64,000 nt of DNA, taken from the NCBI GenBank assembly GCA_018694115.1, contig JABHNB010000001.1, positions 19,861-83,860 of the forward strand. The letters run 5' to 3'. Below the pieces are notes generated by a model. It did no database searches and was not told the DNA's origin. It saw only the letters and a list, made by a program, of their open reading frames with translations. The DNA comes from an archaeon (lineage in GTDB: Archaea; Nanobdellota; Nanobdellia; Pacearchaeales; GW2011-AR1). A program made the position numbers and the translations under genes. How positions within the stretch are numbered: position 1 is the stretch's first letter; the number at the start of each line of letters is the position of its first letter. This document shows positions 34,689-42,074 of the stretch, piece after piece.

Positions 34689-35162
34689 ATGGTAACAGAT
34701 ATTCCACAGGAGCTGAGTCGAGTATATTTAGCGGAAAACCAGGGAAATACCTGGAATACGTCTGAAAACTCCGTAAACAGTGTAGGAAACATGAAAGTAG
34801 ACTCGATGAAAGAAGCAGTCAGCGAGGTAGAGGAACTTATCACTGAAAGAGGAGTTCTTAGTCTTGAATTCATCAAGGAAGGTGAAAGTATGAAGACTCA
34901 AATTAATAATTTTCTTTTGGAGAATGCTCCAAAGGGTGAAGATGATTCTGAATTTACTAGAGAACGAGCAGAGCTTCGAAAGAAACAGATGGATATTTCT
35001 GAATTACAATTAAACGAGAGAGTTGGCTGTTGGAGAGATATTGCACTATTGAAGAGAGAACTTCGAGAAAGGCAGAAGGAACTTAGCGATAAGGAAGGCC
35101 GAGCAGAGATTCTTGATAAGATTTTGACTGACGAAGATGGTATGAAAGGAGGTATTAATTAA
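34689..35162 (+). CDS. Unknown coiled-coil protein (HerA-like operon)
   Basis: 157 aa. A flexible Ser/Asn-rich first 40 residues are followed by long Glu/Arg/Lys helices (AELRKKQMDISELQLNERVG, LLKRELRERQKELSDKEGRAEIL) that should form a coiled coil. No catalytic motif. First gene of the operon. Possibly a structural or adaptor part of the ATPase machine. Confidence 0.7.
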   Translation: MVTDIPQELSRVYLAENQGNTWNTSENSVNSVGNMKVDSMKEAVSEVEELITERGVLSLEFIKEGESMKTQINNFLLENAPKGEDDSEFTRERAELRKKQMDISELQLNERVGCWRDIALLKRELRERQKELSDKEGRAEILDKILTDEDGMKGGIN

Positions 35163-35163
35163 G

Positions 35164-35535
35164 ATGAAAGGAAAACGAGTAGGAGATGTTAGAAATCATT
35201 CCGATGAAACAACTGCTAAACACGAAAAGTTCGCAGATTATGAATCTGCAGACGGATCTCAGGTAGTTGTAGAAATGGGAAAGTTTAGGGTCCACGGAAT
35301 TGGAAAAGGTCCAAAACGTTGGAAAGAGAGCTATCAAACAAGGGTTAGTGTTGGCGGAGAAATGGTTAGACAGTACTTTGGTAATGAGCTTTCAGAGAGA
35401 GACCAAGGCGATGTTCAAGCTATTGCTGAAAACGCAGAGACTTATGGAATGAGCGCTGACGAAGTTATAGGACGTTTGGATGATCACTCCGCAGGACGTG
35501 CGAGTGACTTAGACAACTTAGACGAACTACAATAA
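35164..35535 (+). CDS. Unknown 123-aa acidic protein (HerA-like operon)
   Basis: Begins 1 nt after the previous stop, with AAAGGAGG about 10 nt before the ATG. Mixed alpha/beta, with SQVVVEMGKFRVHGIGKGPKRW as a possible small beta domain and an acidic tail (ASDLDNLDELQ). Not recognised. Confidence 0.65.
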   Translation: MKGKRVGDVRNHSDETTAKHEKFADYESADGSQVVVEMGKFRVHGIGKGPKRWKESYQTRVSVGGEMVRQYFGNELSERDQGDVQAIAENAETYGMSADEVIGRLDDHSAGRASDLDNLDELQ

Positions 35536-35585
35536 AATCAAATTTTATTTTTTATTTTTTTTAATTAATACACGGAGAAAACGAA

Positions 35586-35651
35586 ATGGAACAAGAAAAA
35601 ACAGACAGGAAAGTGAACGGGAAGTTAAGGCAGCCGGAGGTCTTTGAATAA
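35586..35651 (+). CDS. 21-aa peptide (HerA-like operon)
   Basis: MEQEKTDRKVNGKLRQPEVFE, a charged micro-ORF after GGAGAAAACGAA. It ends 1 nt before the next ATG and its 3' end contains that gene's GGAGGT site, so it may act mainly to couple translation. Confidence 0.4.
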   Translation: MEQEKTDRKVNGKLRQPEVFE

Positions 35652-35652
35652 A

Positions 35653-35967
35653 ATGATACATGAAATTATAGAAGATAAAGGCCAGTATATGAATTATGAA
35701 GTAATTCTTGGAAAGATAGAGGGCGGGATTATTCCCCAATTATCTCTTCTTAGAAGGCAGGAGGATCATCTTTCCTTAAGAGAATATGAAGGTTTAAAGA
35801 CAGCTATGGAGAAGGCACTTGATGGTGGACTTTCTCCGGAAGCAAAGGCAAGACTCCCACGAGGAGACCCGGGTAAGACTCTTAGTAGACGAGTTGCAAG
35901 AATTTATTCATTTATTTCTACGAAAGTAGTTGAAGAAAAAAAGAAGGCAAGGGAGGTAAGAAGATAA
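35653..35967 (+). CDS. Unknown 104-aa protein (HerA-like operon)
   Basis: ATG 35653 chosen: GGAGGT at 35636-35641 is ~11 nt upstream; TTG 35644 is too close to it. Helical, with charged ends (KVVEEKKKAREVRR). No motif recognised. One nucleotide separates it from the next gene. Confidence 0.65.
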   Translation: MIHEIIEDKGQYMNYEVILGKIEGGIIPQLSLLRRQEDHLSLREYEGLKTAMEKALDGGLSPEAKARLPRGDPGKTLSRRVARIYSFISTKVVEEKKKAREVRR

Positions 35968-35968
35968 A

Positions 35969-36208
35969 ATGGCAGGACAAAAAAATAGTAAACCGACTTT
36001 TGCCCCAGAAGCTTATTGTGGGATTTGTGGCGTAGAATATCAAATTGGCCATAGATGTAGTAAGGGAACTTTGGGAGCGATTGATGCAGCAAATACACGG
36101 GCCCTTAGGCAGGAATTGATATTTGAACCATTTAAGGATACTCGTAATATGAATACTAGACTAAAAAATGGATTCGATTGGATGAATCCTGACGGAGATC
36201 TTGATTAA
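35969..36208 (+). CDS. 79-aa zinc-binding protein (HerA-like operon)
   Basis: YCGICGVEYQIGHRC gives a C-x2-C...H-x-C zinc site near residues 17-31. The rest is helical. Tightly packed between two operon genes. Could be a DNA- or protein-binding accessory of the ATPase. Confidence 0.65.
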   Translation: MAGQKNSKPTFAPEAYCGICGVEYQIGHRCSKGTLGAIDAANTRALRQELIFEPFKDTRNMNTRLKNGFDWMNPDGDLD

Positions 36209-36209
36209 A

Positions 36210-38147
36210 ATGGTATTTCAAAAAGCTATGGGCATGGAAGATATATGTAATAGACTTAGACCGATCCTTGGTAAAAAGGTTGACGAATTATACTTTCGTT
36301 ATTCGGTAGCTGAAACTAGAGAAGAGCAAAATGAGATTGCTCAGTTTTTGAGAGCACTTTATCAGAAGAATTTGAACAAATTACTTGATAAGGGTGTTTT
36401 GCTTGAGCCACCTAGAAAAGAAGTTATTGATGGAGACTATAAGCTTGCTACAGTTAGTTATTCTGGGAAGAAATTGTTTCCTTTTACACTTAGAGATAGG
36501 GATTGGCCAAGGCACGTTTGTGTTACTGGAATGAGTGGTTCGGGTAAGACTACTTTGGCGTTTCATATTATTCAGAATTTTATTGATAAGAAGAAACCTT
36601 TTTTGATTTTTGATTGGAAGAAGTCTTTTAGGCCTTTGTTAAACGCAAGTCCTAACTTAATGTGTTTTACAGTTGGGGATGACAGAATTAGTAATCATTT
36701 TAAGATGAATATTAACAGACCCCCAAAGGGTGTTGCTCCAAAAGAATGGATTAATGTTCTTTGTGATCTATTAACTGAAAGTTTCTTCGTTTCGTTTGGT
36801 GTACATAAGGTTCTACTTGAGACACTTGATGAGGCATTTAAGGAATGGGGAGTTTACCAGGGATCTGAGAATTATCCTACTTGGAACCATTTGAAATGGA
36901 GACTTGAAGAAAAGCTTGGAAAGGCTGGTGGCCGAGAAGGTGGATGGATTGAGTCCGCACTTAGAATTGCTTCTCTTTTGACATTTGGAGATTTTGGTAA
37001 GACAGTTAATTATAAGGGAAATAAGGCTGTTAAGGTCGAAGAACTTTTGGATAAGGAAGTTATTTTTGAATTAAATTCACTTGGAAGTATTGAAAAGAAA
37101 TTCTTCTGTGAATTTGTTTTGACTTATATCTATAAATTGAAGAAAGCTAGACAGAATGAGGTTGAAGTAGGTTTTGATCACGCTATTCTTGTTGATGAAG
37201 CACATAATATTTTCTTGAAACAACCAACTCACTTTTCAAATGAATCTGTAACTGATATGATTTATCGAGAAATGCGAGAGTATGGTACAAGTTTGATCTG
37301 TTTGGACCAGCATATTTCAAAGATTTCGGATACTGTAAAAGGTAATTCGGCTTGTCATATTGCATTCCAACAGCAGTTACCTCAGGATATTTGGGATATT
37401 GGAGACTTAATGCAGTTAAGGGAGAATAAGCAATTCTTTTCGCAGTTACCTGTGGGTAGTGCGATTGTTAAGTTATCTGAGAGATATACGTCTCCTTTCT
37501 TAGTTGAAGTTCCTATGGCAAATCTTCGTAAGGATAATATTACAAATGAGAATGTTAAGGGAAGAATGGATGCTCTTATTCAGACTAGGGCTTTTGCAGA
37601 TGGAGAAGATCCTCAGTTCCAGAGATCTTTAGTTGATGCAGATATTATTGAAGATGAAGCTAAGAAGCTTAAGGCAGAGAATAAGATTGAAGTTCGAGTT
37701 GAACCAATCGTTGAGGAAGCTCCTGAAGTTGCTAACTTTACTTCTGCACAAAACTACCTTTATAGCCAAGTTTGGAAGAGATTGCTTAAGGGAGAAGGTC
37801 TTGAATCTATTGAAAAATCTTTAGAGAATAATGGTAAGTATACTAGTTCGGATATTATGAAGGTAATTAATTATGCCTTTGAGAACCAGTTTGCACTGAA
37901 TATTGAGATTGAAATGGATTCTGATGAGCCTAAGAGGGATATGTTGAAGGTAGGCGAACAGAATTTTATTGACTTTTTGAGAGCTAATCCGGAGCATGAA
38001 ATGAGTACTGTTGAAGTATACCGGGCAGTTGGACTTTCAGCACGAAAGGGAACTCAGACAAAGAATGCTTTGATTGAGAAGGACTTGATTAGAATTGAAG
38101 AAATTAAATATGATAAGGGTTGGAAGAAACTTATCAGGTTGAACTAG
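36210..38147 (+). CDS. HerA/VirB4-like DNA-translocating ATPase
   Basis: 645 aa from ATG 36210, 1 nt after the previous stop. VTGMSGSGKTTLAFHII (~residues 107-123) is Walker A, followed by PFLIFDWKKSFRPLL, the motif after the P-loop in HerA/VirB4/TraG-type ATPases. HAILVDEAHNIFLKQ (~325) is Walker B, and LICLDQHISKIS the sensor region. The last ~80 residues look like a winged helix (MSTVEVYRAVGLSARKGTQTKNALIEKDLIRIEEI, located by its ends). Such hexamers pump DNA in repair, conjugation or virus packaging. The six small unknown genes around it suggest a mobile-element or transfer machine rather than the HerA-NurA repair pair; no NurA is present. Confidence 0.85.
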   Translation: MVFQKAMGMEDICNRLRPILGKKVDELYFRYSVAETREEQNEIAQFLRALYQKNLNKLLDKGVLLEPPRKEVIDGDYKLATVSYSGKKLFPFTLRDRDWPRHVCVTGMSGSGKTTLAFHIIQNFIDKKKPFLIFDWKKSFRPLLNASPNLMCFTVGDDRISNHFKMNINRPPKGVAPKEWINVLCDLLTESFFVSFGVHKVLLETLDEAFKEWGVYQGSENYPTWNHLKWRLEEKLGKAGGREGGWIESALRIASLLTFGDFGKTVNYKGNKAVKVEELLDKEVIFELNSLGSIEKKFFCEFVLTYIYKLKKARQNEVEVGFDHAILVDEAHNIFLKQPTHFSNESVTDMIYREMREYGTSLICLDQHISKISDTVKGNSACHIAFQQQLPQDIWDIGDLMQLRENKQFFSQLPVGSAIVKLSERYTSPFLVEVPMANLRKDNITNENVKGRMDALIQTRAFADGEDPQFQRSLVDADIIEDEAKKLKAENKIEVRVEPIVEEAPEVANFTSAQNYLYSQVWKRLLKGEGLESIEKSLENNGKYTSSDIMKVINYAFENQFALNIEIEMDSDEPKRDMLKVGEQNFIDFLRANPEHEMSTVEVYRAVGLSARKGTQTKNALIEKDLIRIEEIKYDKGWKKLIRLN

Positions 38148-38148
38148 G

Positions 38149-38487
38149 ATGGCAGCTGTTAGTATTAATTTTGATGCGGGGGAAGAACCTCAAAATGTTG
38201 GAGTTAGGCGACCGGAATTGTCTGAATTACCAGAATCTATTAGAGAAGTTAGCAGAACGCTTTATGCTGCAAAGGGTTTTACCGCTCAGAAGAATTGGGA
38301 ATTAGCTAGAGATTATTGGGGCTATGCTGATGAAGCACTTAGAGCTTATCATAAAAGTGTTGGAGAAGGATATTTAAGCGAACAGGGAAAGAGAGCGCAC
38401 TACGGAGTTATCCGTAAGGTTGAAGATATGGTTATGGCAGGACTTACATTTACTAATAAACAAATTACAAACAAACATACCCACTAA
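38149..38487 (+). CDS. Unknown 112-aa helical protein (end of HerA-like operon)
   Basis: Begins 1 nt after the ATPase stop. Contains RTLYAAKGFTAQKNWELARDYWGYADEALRAYHKS, a helix pair with TPR-like spacing. The last clearly archaeal gene before the change in base composition. The C-terminus ends in TNKQITNKHTH. Confidence 0.65.
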   Translation: MAAVSINFDAGEEPQNVGVRRPELSELPESIREVSRTLYAAKGFTAQKNWELARDYWGYADEALRAYHKSVGEGYLSEQGKRAHYGVIRKVEDMVMAGLTFTNKQITNKHTH

Positions 38488-38507
38488 ACATTAACCCAGT
38501 GACTACT

Positions 38508-38731
38508 TATTTCGGCCTTTCTGCTGAAATATCAACTTTCCAGAAACTATGTGGAAGGGAATACCTTGCGAGGCAATAAAAACTTCGCGGAATAAGGTAA
38601 ATCCAAAGGATGATTCTATAGGTTTTACTATGACAACTCTAATCGAATGTGTGTTCCGACGTGGAATACCCAATATCTGCTTAAAGATTAACCCCTTATA
38701 GCGGAATATCTAACCTCATTTTGGAGGAAAC
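38508..38731 (+). other. Structured, apparently non-coding transition region
   Basis: No convincing gene between 38488 and 38731. Hairpins: TATTTCGGC (38508-38516) with GCTGAAATA (38523-38531), 9 bp; TTTCCA with TGGAAG nearby; and a nested stem near 38563-38600 (ACCTT-GCGAGG with CTTCGC and AAGGT). A 50-codon frame at 38549-38701 runs across these hairpins and is probably chance. This is where the archaeal and bacterial halves meet. Confidence 0.4.
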
Positions 38732-38806
38732 TTGATTAAAAGTGAAAACTTTTTGTCAAAAGATGAAAATTTTCTAAAATTCTTAAAAGAGTTTTGGGAA
38801 AGATGA
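38732..38806 (+). CDS. 24-aa micro-ORF at the junction
   Basis: TTG start 5 nt after GGAGGA, then a basic, aromatic peptide (MIKSENFLSKDENF...FWER). Could be a real small protein, a leader peptide or the broken start of a lost gene. The strong ribosome site is the only support. Confidence 0.3.
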   Translation: MIKSENFLSKDENFLKFLKEFWER

Positions 38807-38925
38807 AAATTTTCTGAGCGAAAGCGAAGAAAGTGGAAAAAAGCATTCAGAAATGAATGAGAAGTATATATTGTAGTCTGAAAAGGCTGAAATCGTGGAA
38901 TACGTGATGGATTTTGAAATTTAAT

Positions 38926-38946
38926 GCCCTTAATGGGTGAAAGGAT
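38926..38946 (+). promoter_or_regulatory. Leader hairpin before the 29-aa membrane gene
   Basis: GCCCTTAATGGGT forms a short stem directly followed by GAAAGGA, the ribosome binding site. The surrounding TTAATGCCCTT...GGGTGAAAG is repeated before 39625. Confidence 0.5.
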
Positions 38947-38951
38947 GTGAA

Positions 38952-39041
38952 ATGGATCTAACTGGAGCGATATTTGCTGTCGTATTTCTTTTAGCGATGT
39001 GGGCAGCATTATGCGGAGGGATATCCTGCGTCGTAGGTTGA
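38952..39041 (+). CDS. 29-aa single-span membrane peptide
   Basis: MDLTGAIFAVVFLLAMWAAL then CGGISCVVG: one hydrophobic helix ending in two Cys. It has a leader hairpin and GAAAGGATG as ribosome site, and its TGA overlaps the ATG of the next gene (ATGA at 39039-39042), so it is translated and coupled. First gene of the bacterial half. Confidence 0.6.
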   Translation: MDLTGAIFAVVFLLAMWAALCGGISCVVG

Positions 39042-39559
39042 TGAACCACAAACTGTGCACTGAGCACAACGGGACGAATAACTGCCCGAAATGGGTGAGA
39101 AAGGTAGGTGACGAGATGAATTTGACGAATTATGAGTATATGCTGGACATGTTGACTGGAAGGGGGATGTTCCGACCTCATGCGGTGGAAATCATCGGAC
39201 TTCTGAAGAAAGAGGTCCAAGGCAGCATAGAGGTTCAGTGGGAAGAAGAGGCCGATTATGCTTCTCAACTCCTCAAAGATCTCAACGAGCTTCTGGGTCC
39301 GATCGCCATCAAGTGGATCGATGAAAACCACACTGAGCATTATTCCTTCATTCGGGATATGTTCTTGCCCGATGAGAAGAAAAAGCCCTACTTGGCTGTG
39401 GAAATCACGGACAAGGATCGGCGAGGTCATGATCGGACGTACCTGATTGAGGGGATTATCGGGAAAATTCGTGCTTGCCTCAGAAAGGCCACAGCCGAGA
39501 ATCCCGTTGGAGAGGATGCAGTAATCTACGTCTCAGTAGATGTCGGAGTCAGGAAATAG
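39041..39559 (+). CDS. Unknown 172-aa protein
   Basis: Start at ATG 39041, overlapping the stop of the membrane peptide. N-terminus has HKLCTEHNGTNNCPKW (possible metal ligands). The middle is helical (YASQLLKDLNELLGPIAIKWIDENH). IYVSVDVGVRK ends the protein. Soluble, acidic, unrecognised. A start farther upstream in this frame would run through the peptide gene and lacks a ribosome site. Confidence 0.7.
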   Translation: MNHKLCTEHNGTNNCPKWVRKVGDEMNLTNYEYMLDMLTGRGMFRPHAVEIIGLLKKEVQGSIEVQWEEEADYASQLLKDLNELLGPIAIKWIDENHTEHYSFIRDMFLPDEKKKPYLAVEITDKDRRGHDRTYLIEGIIGKIRACLRKATAENPVGEDAVIYVSVDVGVRK

Positions 39560-39598
39560 GGGATTTTCTGGCCTCACTGCGATTGTTGAAACTTAATG

Positions 39599-39616
39599 CC
39601 CTTTAAGGGTGAAAGA
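39599..39616 (+). promoter_or_regulatory. Leader hairpin before the internal-repeat protein gene
   Basis: CCCTTTAAGGG followed by TGAAAGAAGG. Compared with 38926-38938, the loop/stem bases differ while CCC/GGG pairing is kept. Confidence 0.5.
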
Positions 39617-39624
39617 AGGTTGAG

Positions 39625-40002
39625 ATGAATCGAGCTGAACTAATTAATGTGATTCGAGGTGCAGAGATTTATGCAACTGAGAATCTGAAATTCTCTAATC
39701 CTGGATTGATCGGTCCCGTTATCGGCGCACTGATAACCAAGGCGTTGGAGTTCGAGATGGAAGCCTCCAACCTCCCAGCTCTGCTGATTGATGAAGCAGG
39801 CGGTTCGGGAACTGACCGGTTGGCCATGATGATCCGGGGCGCAGAGGCTTTTGCAACTGAAGGCCTGAATTACACCGATGTTGAAGTGGTCAGTCAGGTC
39901 GTCAGTGCACTGACAACCAAAGCGTTGGAGAAAGAGACCGCACATTATGTCAAAATTCAGCTGATTGCTGAAGCTGAAATTGCGGAGGAAAAGACGGACT
40001 GA
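39625..40002 (+). CDS. 125-aa protein made of two tandem ~50-aa repeats
   Basis: Repeat 1 (residues ~8-58) contains IRGAEIYATENLKFSNP and GALITKALEFE; repeat 2 (~68-118) contains IRGAEAFATEGLNYTD and SALTTKALEKE. Each ends in (I/L)I(D/A)EA. Both are helical. A soluble acidic protein with no known relatives recalled. The repeat shows an internal gene duplication. It lies just before a tRNA gene. Confidence 0.75.
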   Translation: MNRAELINVIRGAEIYATENLKFSNPGLIGPVIGALITKALEFEMEASNLPALLIDEAGGSGTDRLAMMIRGAEAFATEGLNYTDVEVVSQVVSALTTKALEKETAHYVKIQLIAEAEIAEEKTD

Positions 40003-40028
40003 CGATCATCAGCTCTCCTGGGCTGGTT

Positions 40029-40101
40029 TGGAGCGTAGCTCAACTGGTAGAGCGCTTGGCTTACATCCAAGAGGTCGTAGGTTCGAATCCTGCCGCTCTC
40101 A
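40029..40101 (+). tRNA. tRNA-Val(UAC), bacterial half
   Basis: 73 nt. D arm GCTC/GAGC, anticodon arm CTTGG-CTTACAT-CCAAG with anticodon UAC, variable AGGTC, T arm GTAGG-TTCGAAT-CCTGC. The acceptor stem TGGAGCG/CGCTCTC pairs except at the first position (T-C), with a G-T at the second. No encoded CCA. Sequence is of bacterial type and unlike the archaeal tRNA-Val at 30246. The poor first pair may mean a divergent or decaying gene. Confidence 0.85.
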
Positions 40102-40131
40102 CTCGTTAATTAGTTGATAAACAACAAACCT

Positions 40132-40149
40132 CGCTCCAATCGTGGAGTG
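40132..40149 (+). promoter_or_regulatory. Leader hairpin before the GspF-N-like gene
   Basis: CGCTCC, loop AATCGT, GGAGTG, then AAGAAAGGA. Member of the AAACAACAAACCTC-type leader group used by five neighbouring genes. Confidence 0.6.
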
Positions 40150-40166
40150 AAGAAAGGAAAGGTGTC

Positions 40167-40859
40167 ATGAAGATTTATTATGAGGCGATTGATAGTGGGG
40201 GGAAGATTGTTCGAGGAACTGTTGAAGCATCGGGGGAAGCAGATGCTCTAACTAAACTCTTTCAGAGTGGGTTGGTGCCTGTGGCGATTGGCAATACCCC
40301 CGGGGGAAGAGTTAGAAGCGAATCAAAGGTTGGATTCGGTGCAGGGATTGCTCTTTTCATCAAGATGTTCTTCGAAAAGTGTGCTCCCGAGAGTCATGAC
40401 TTTACCAAGGAACTTCTTGGAAGTCTTCCTGGAACGACTCCGACTGAAAAGTGCGCCTCGGCAGTTAGCCTCTTCAAGCAGATCCCCAGGGGATCCCAGT
40501 TGGAGAGAATGGTCACCGCAGTTCAAAGAGTGTATGAGGTGTTCGGAGATATTACTGGAATTCCGAATCCTCCGAGAAAGATTGACGTGATCGTCTACTG
40601 CCTCCAGGAACTTATGAACTCTCAGGAGGAAAGCTCGGATAAAGGGCATAATCCTGCAAGAGTCATCGGAAGAAGGATCGTTGAGGTCTTCGTTATAACT
40701 CTGATGATCCTAGATGCTGCCCCTGAGCATCACCCTCCTTGGATCGACCGCTCCGTCTCCGATCAGGAATTCCTGTGGAATGTCCAGGAGATAATGAGAG
40801 AAGTCGAGAAGGCTTCTGCGGCAGGAATCTATGATTCTTCGGGGAGAAGGTTTATTTGA
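40167..40859 (+). CDS. GspF-N-like domain protein without membrane part (family B, 1)
   Basis: 230 aa. KIYYEAIDSGGKIVRGTVEASGEADALTKL then GLVPVAIG (residues 2-43) follows the pattern of the N-terminal segment of GspF/PilC-type secretion proteins. The multi-span T2SSF domain is absent. Instead there is a helical domain of ~180 residues (LPGTTPTEKCASAVSLFKQIP, TAVQRVYEVFGD). The same layout recurs at 42075 and 43361. Probably cytosolic; possibly binds a partner of a secretion or pilus machine. Function not known. Confidence 0.7.
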   Translation: MKIYYEAIDSGGKIVRGTVEASGEADALTKLFQSGLVPVAIGNTPGGRVRSESKVGFGAGIALFIKMFFEKCAPESHDFTKELLGSLPGTTPTEKCASAVSLFKQIPRGSQLERMVTAVQRVYEVFGDITGIPNPPRKIDVIVYCLQELMNSQEESSDKGHNPARVIGRRIVEVFVITLMILDAAPEHHPPWIDRSVSDQEFLWNVQEIMREVEKASAAGIYDSSGRRFI

Positions 40860-40899
40860 TTCCGTAAGGGCAATGGTTTGAATGCAAACAACAAAACCT

Positions 40900-40917
40900 C
40901 ACTCTAATTGGGGAGTG
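40900..40917 (+). promoter_or_regulatory. Leader hairpin (CACTCT/GGAGTG)
   Basis: CACTCT, loop AATTGG, GGAGTG, then AATGAAAGGA and the ATG at 40936. Confidence 0.6.
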
Positions 40918-40935
40918 AATGAAAGGAAAATGGTT

Positions 40936-41463
40936 ATGACAAGAAGTGATGAAAAATCTGGTGGAAATGTGTTCTCGTGGGTATGGGACATCTGGAAACT
41001 CGGGCCGAGCTTCGGGCGATTTGTCGTGTTGCTCATCTTCGTGGCGTATACTGTTGGAGAGGTTCAGTCCATTGCCCAGCTTTGGGAATCAGTGGGCCTG
41101 GGAACCACTCTCAACCTCGGCACTAGGGGTAATGTGAGTCACCTGCCGATTATCCCTGCGCTCTTCAAGGGATGTCTCTTCGTGGTTCTGACTACAATGA
41201 GTCTTGCGTGGTGGATAAAGAGGGGCAATCTCCTCCCGTTCAGCCGCCAGGATGGATTGCTTTTCACAATGGCCACCTGGCTCTGGATCGCAGCGATGTG
41301 CGGAGGAGTTATCGGGATTTTTGGAGGGATTTTTGGATGGATTATTTGTGGAGGGTGGGTAAGCCCATTAATCATGTTTATTGCCTTCACTACAGTCGTT
41401 ACAATTGTGGTCTTCCTTATCGGAGTGATCACAGGATTGTGTTGGGAGTTGTCCAGAAGGTAA
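40936..41463 (+). CDS. Four-span membrane protein (family A, 1)
   Basis: 175 aa. Start at the second of two close ATGs (40936), 8 nt after AAAGGA; the first at 40930 is too close. After TRSDEKSGGNVFSW come about four membrane segments (~residues 22-42, 70-90, 105-130 and 140-165), rich in Gly. Paralogue of the next gene, with which it shares SDEKSGGNVFSW and the leader. No functional motif. Confidence 0.75.
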   Translation: MTRSDEKSGGNVFSWVWDIWKLGPSFGRFVVLLIFVAYTVGEVQSIAQLWESVGLGTTLNLGTRGNVSHLPIIPALFKGCLFVVLTTMSLAWWIKRGNLLPFSRQDGLLFTMATWLWIAAMCGGVIGIFGGIFGWIICGGWVSPLIMFIAFTTVVTIVVFLIGVITGLCWELSRR

Positions 41464-41484
41464 TGTCGTTAAACAACAAAACCT

Positions 41485-41502
41485 CACTCTAATTGTGGAG
41501 TG
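41485..41502 (+). promoter_or_regulatory. Leader hairpin (CACTCT/GGAGTG)
   Basis: CACTCT, loop AATTGT, GGAGTG, then AATGAAAGGA, before ATG 41521. Confidence 0.6.
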
Positions 41503-41520
41503 AATGAAAGGAACGAAAAG

Positions 41521-42027
41521 ATGGCAAGTAGTGACGAAAAATCAGGCGGAAATGTTTTCTCGTGGCTGAGTGGAACCGGGCCGAGTTTGTGGAGATTTAT
41601 CGTGTTGCTTTTCGTAATGGCATTCACCATCTACCAGGTGACTTCCCTGTTCTCCCCCGGGAACCCGCAGGGGCTGAGAATGATCCACCACAACGAAGAG
41701 TACACTGTGGCTCAACTCGATATTCTCTTTTCAATCGTCAATGTGTGTGTCTACATTACCCTGACCTCCCTGTGCCTGATCCGATGGGTACAACTCGGGA
41801 AGATCGGTAAGGGTGTTCTCTCGTGGATGAGGATATGGTCACTTGTCGGACTTGGCTTTGGGGGATTTATTGGAGGCATAGCAGGAACAATTGAGGGAAA
41901 TTGTAAGGGGATTATGTCCGAAGGTATGGGTCTCGGAATTATTGTTGGGACAAGTATCTTTCTCTTCTGCTTCATGATTATGGGGGTACTCATCGGGACA
42001 TTCCTGCAACTAGCTTTTGAAGACTAA
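41521..42027 (+). CDS. Four-span membrane protein (family A, 2)
   Basis: 168 aa from ATG 41521 (MASSDEKSGGNVFSW), 9 nt after AAAGGA. Four hydrophobic segments in the same order as the previous gene, but only the first ~15 residues and the first helix are clearly alike; the outer loop between helices 1 and 2 has diverged. A tandem duplicate that includes the leader. Confidence 0.75.
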   Translation: MASSDEKSGGNVFSWLSGTGPSLWRFIVLLFVMAFTIYQVTSLFSPGNPQGLRMIHHNEEYTVAQLDILFSIVNVCVYITLTSLCLIRWVQLGKIGKGVLSWMRIWSLVGLGFGGFIGGIAGTIEGNCKGIMSEGMGLGIIVGTSIFLFCFMIMGVLIGTFLQLAFED

Positions 42028-42038
42028 ACAACAAACCT

Positions 42039-42056
42039 CGCTCCAATTGTGGAGTG
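42039..42056 (+). promoter_or_regulatory. Leader hairpin (CGCTCC/GGAGTG)
   Basis: CGCTCC, loop AATTGT, GGAGTG, then AATGAAAGGA, before ATG 42075. Confidence 0.6.
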
Positions 42057-42074
42057 AATGAAAGGAAAATGGTT

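Noticed and set aside
38549..38701. 50-codon frame in the transition region
   Set aside because: No ribosome site, runs through predicted hairpins and has no recognisable features.
30246..40101. The two tRNA-Val(UAC) genes as attachment-site duplicates bounding an insert
   Set aside because: They share only the anticodon and generally conserved tRNA bases. The acceptor, D and variable parts differ as expected for archaeal versus bacterial genes.
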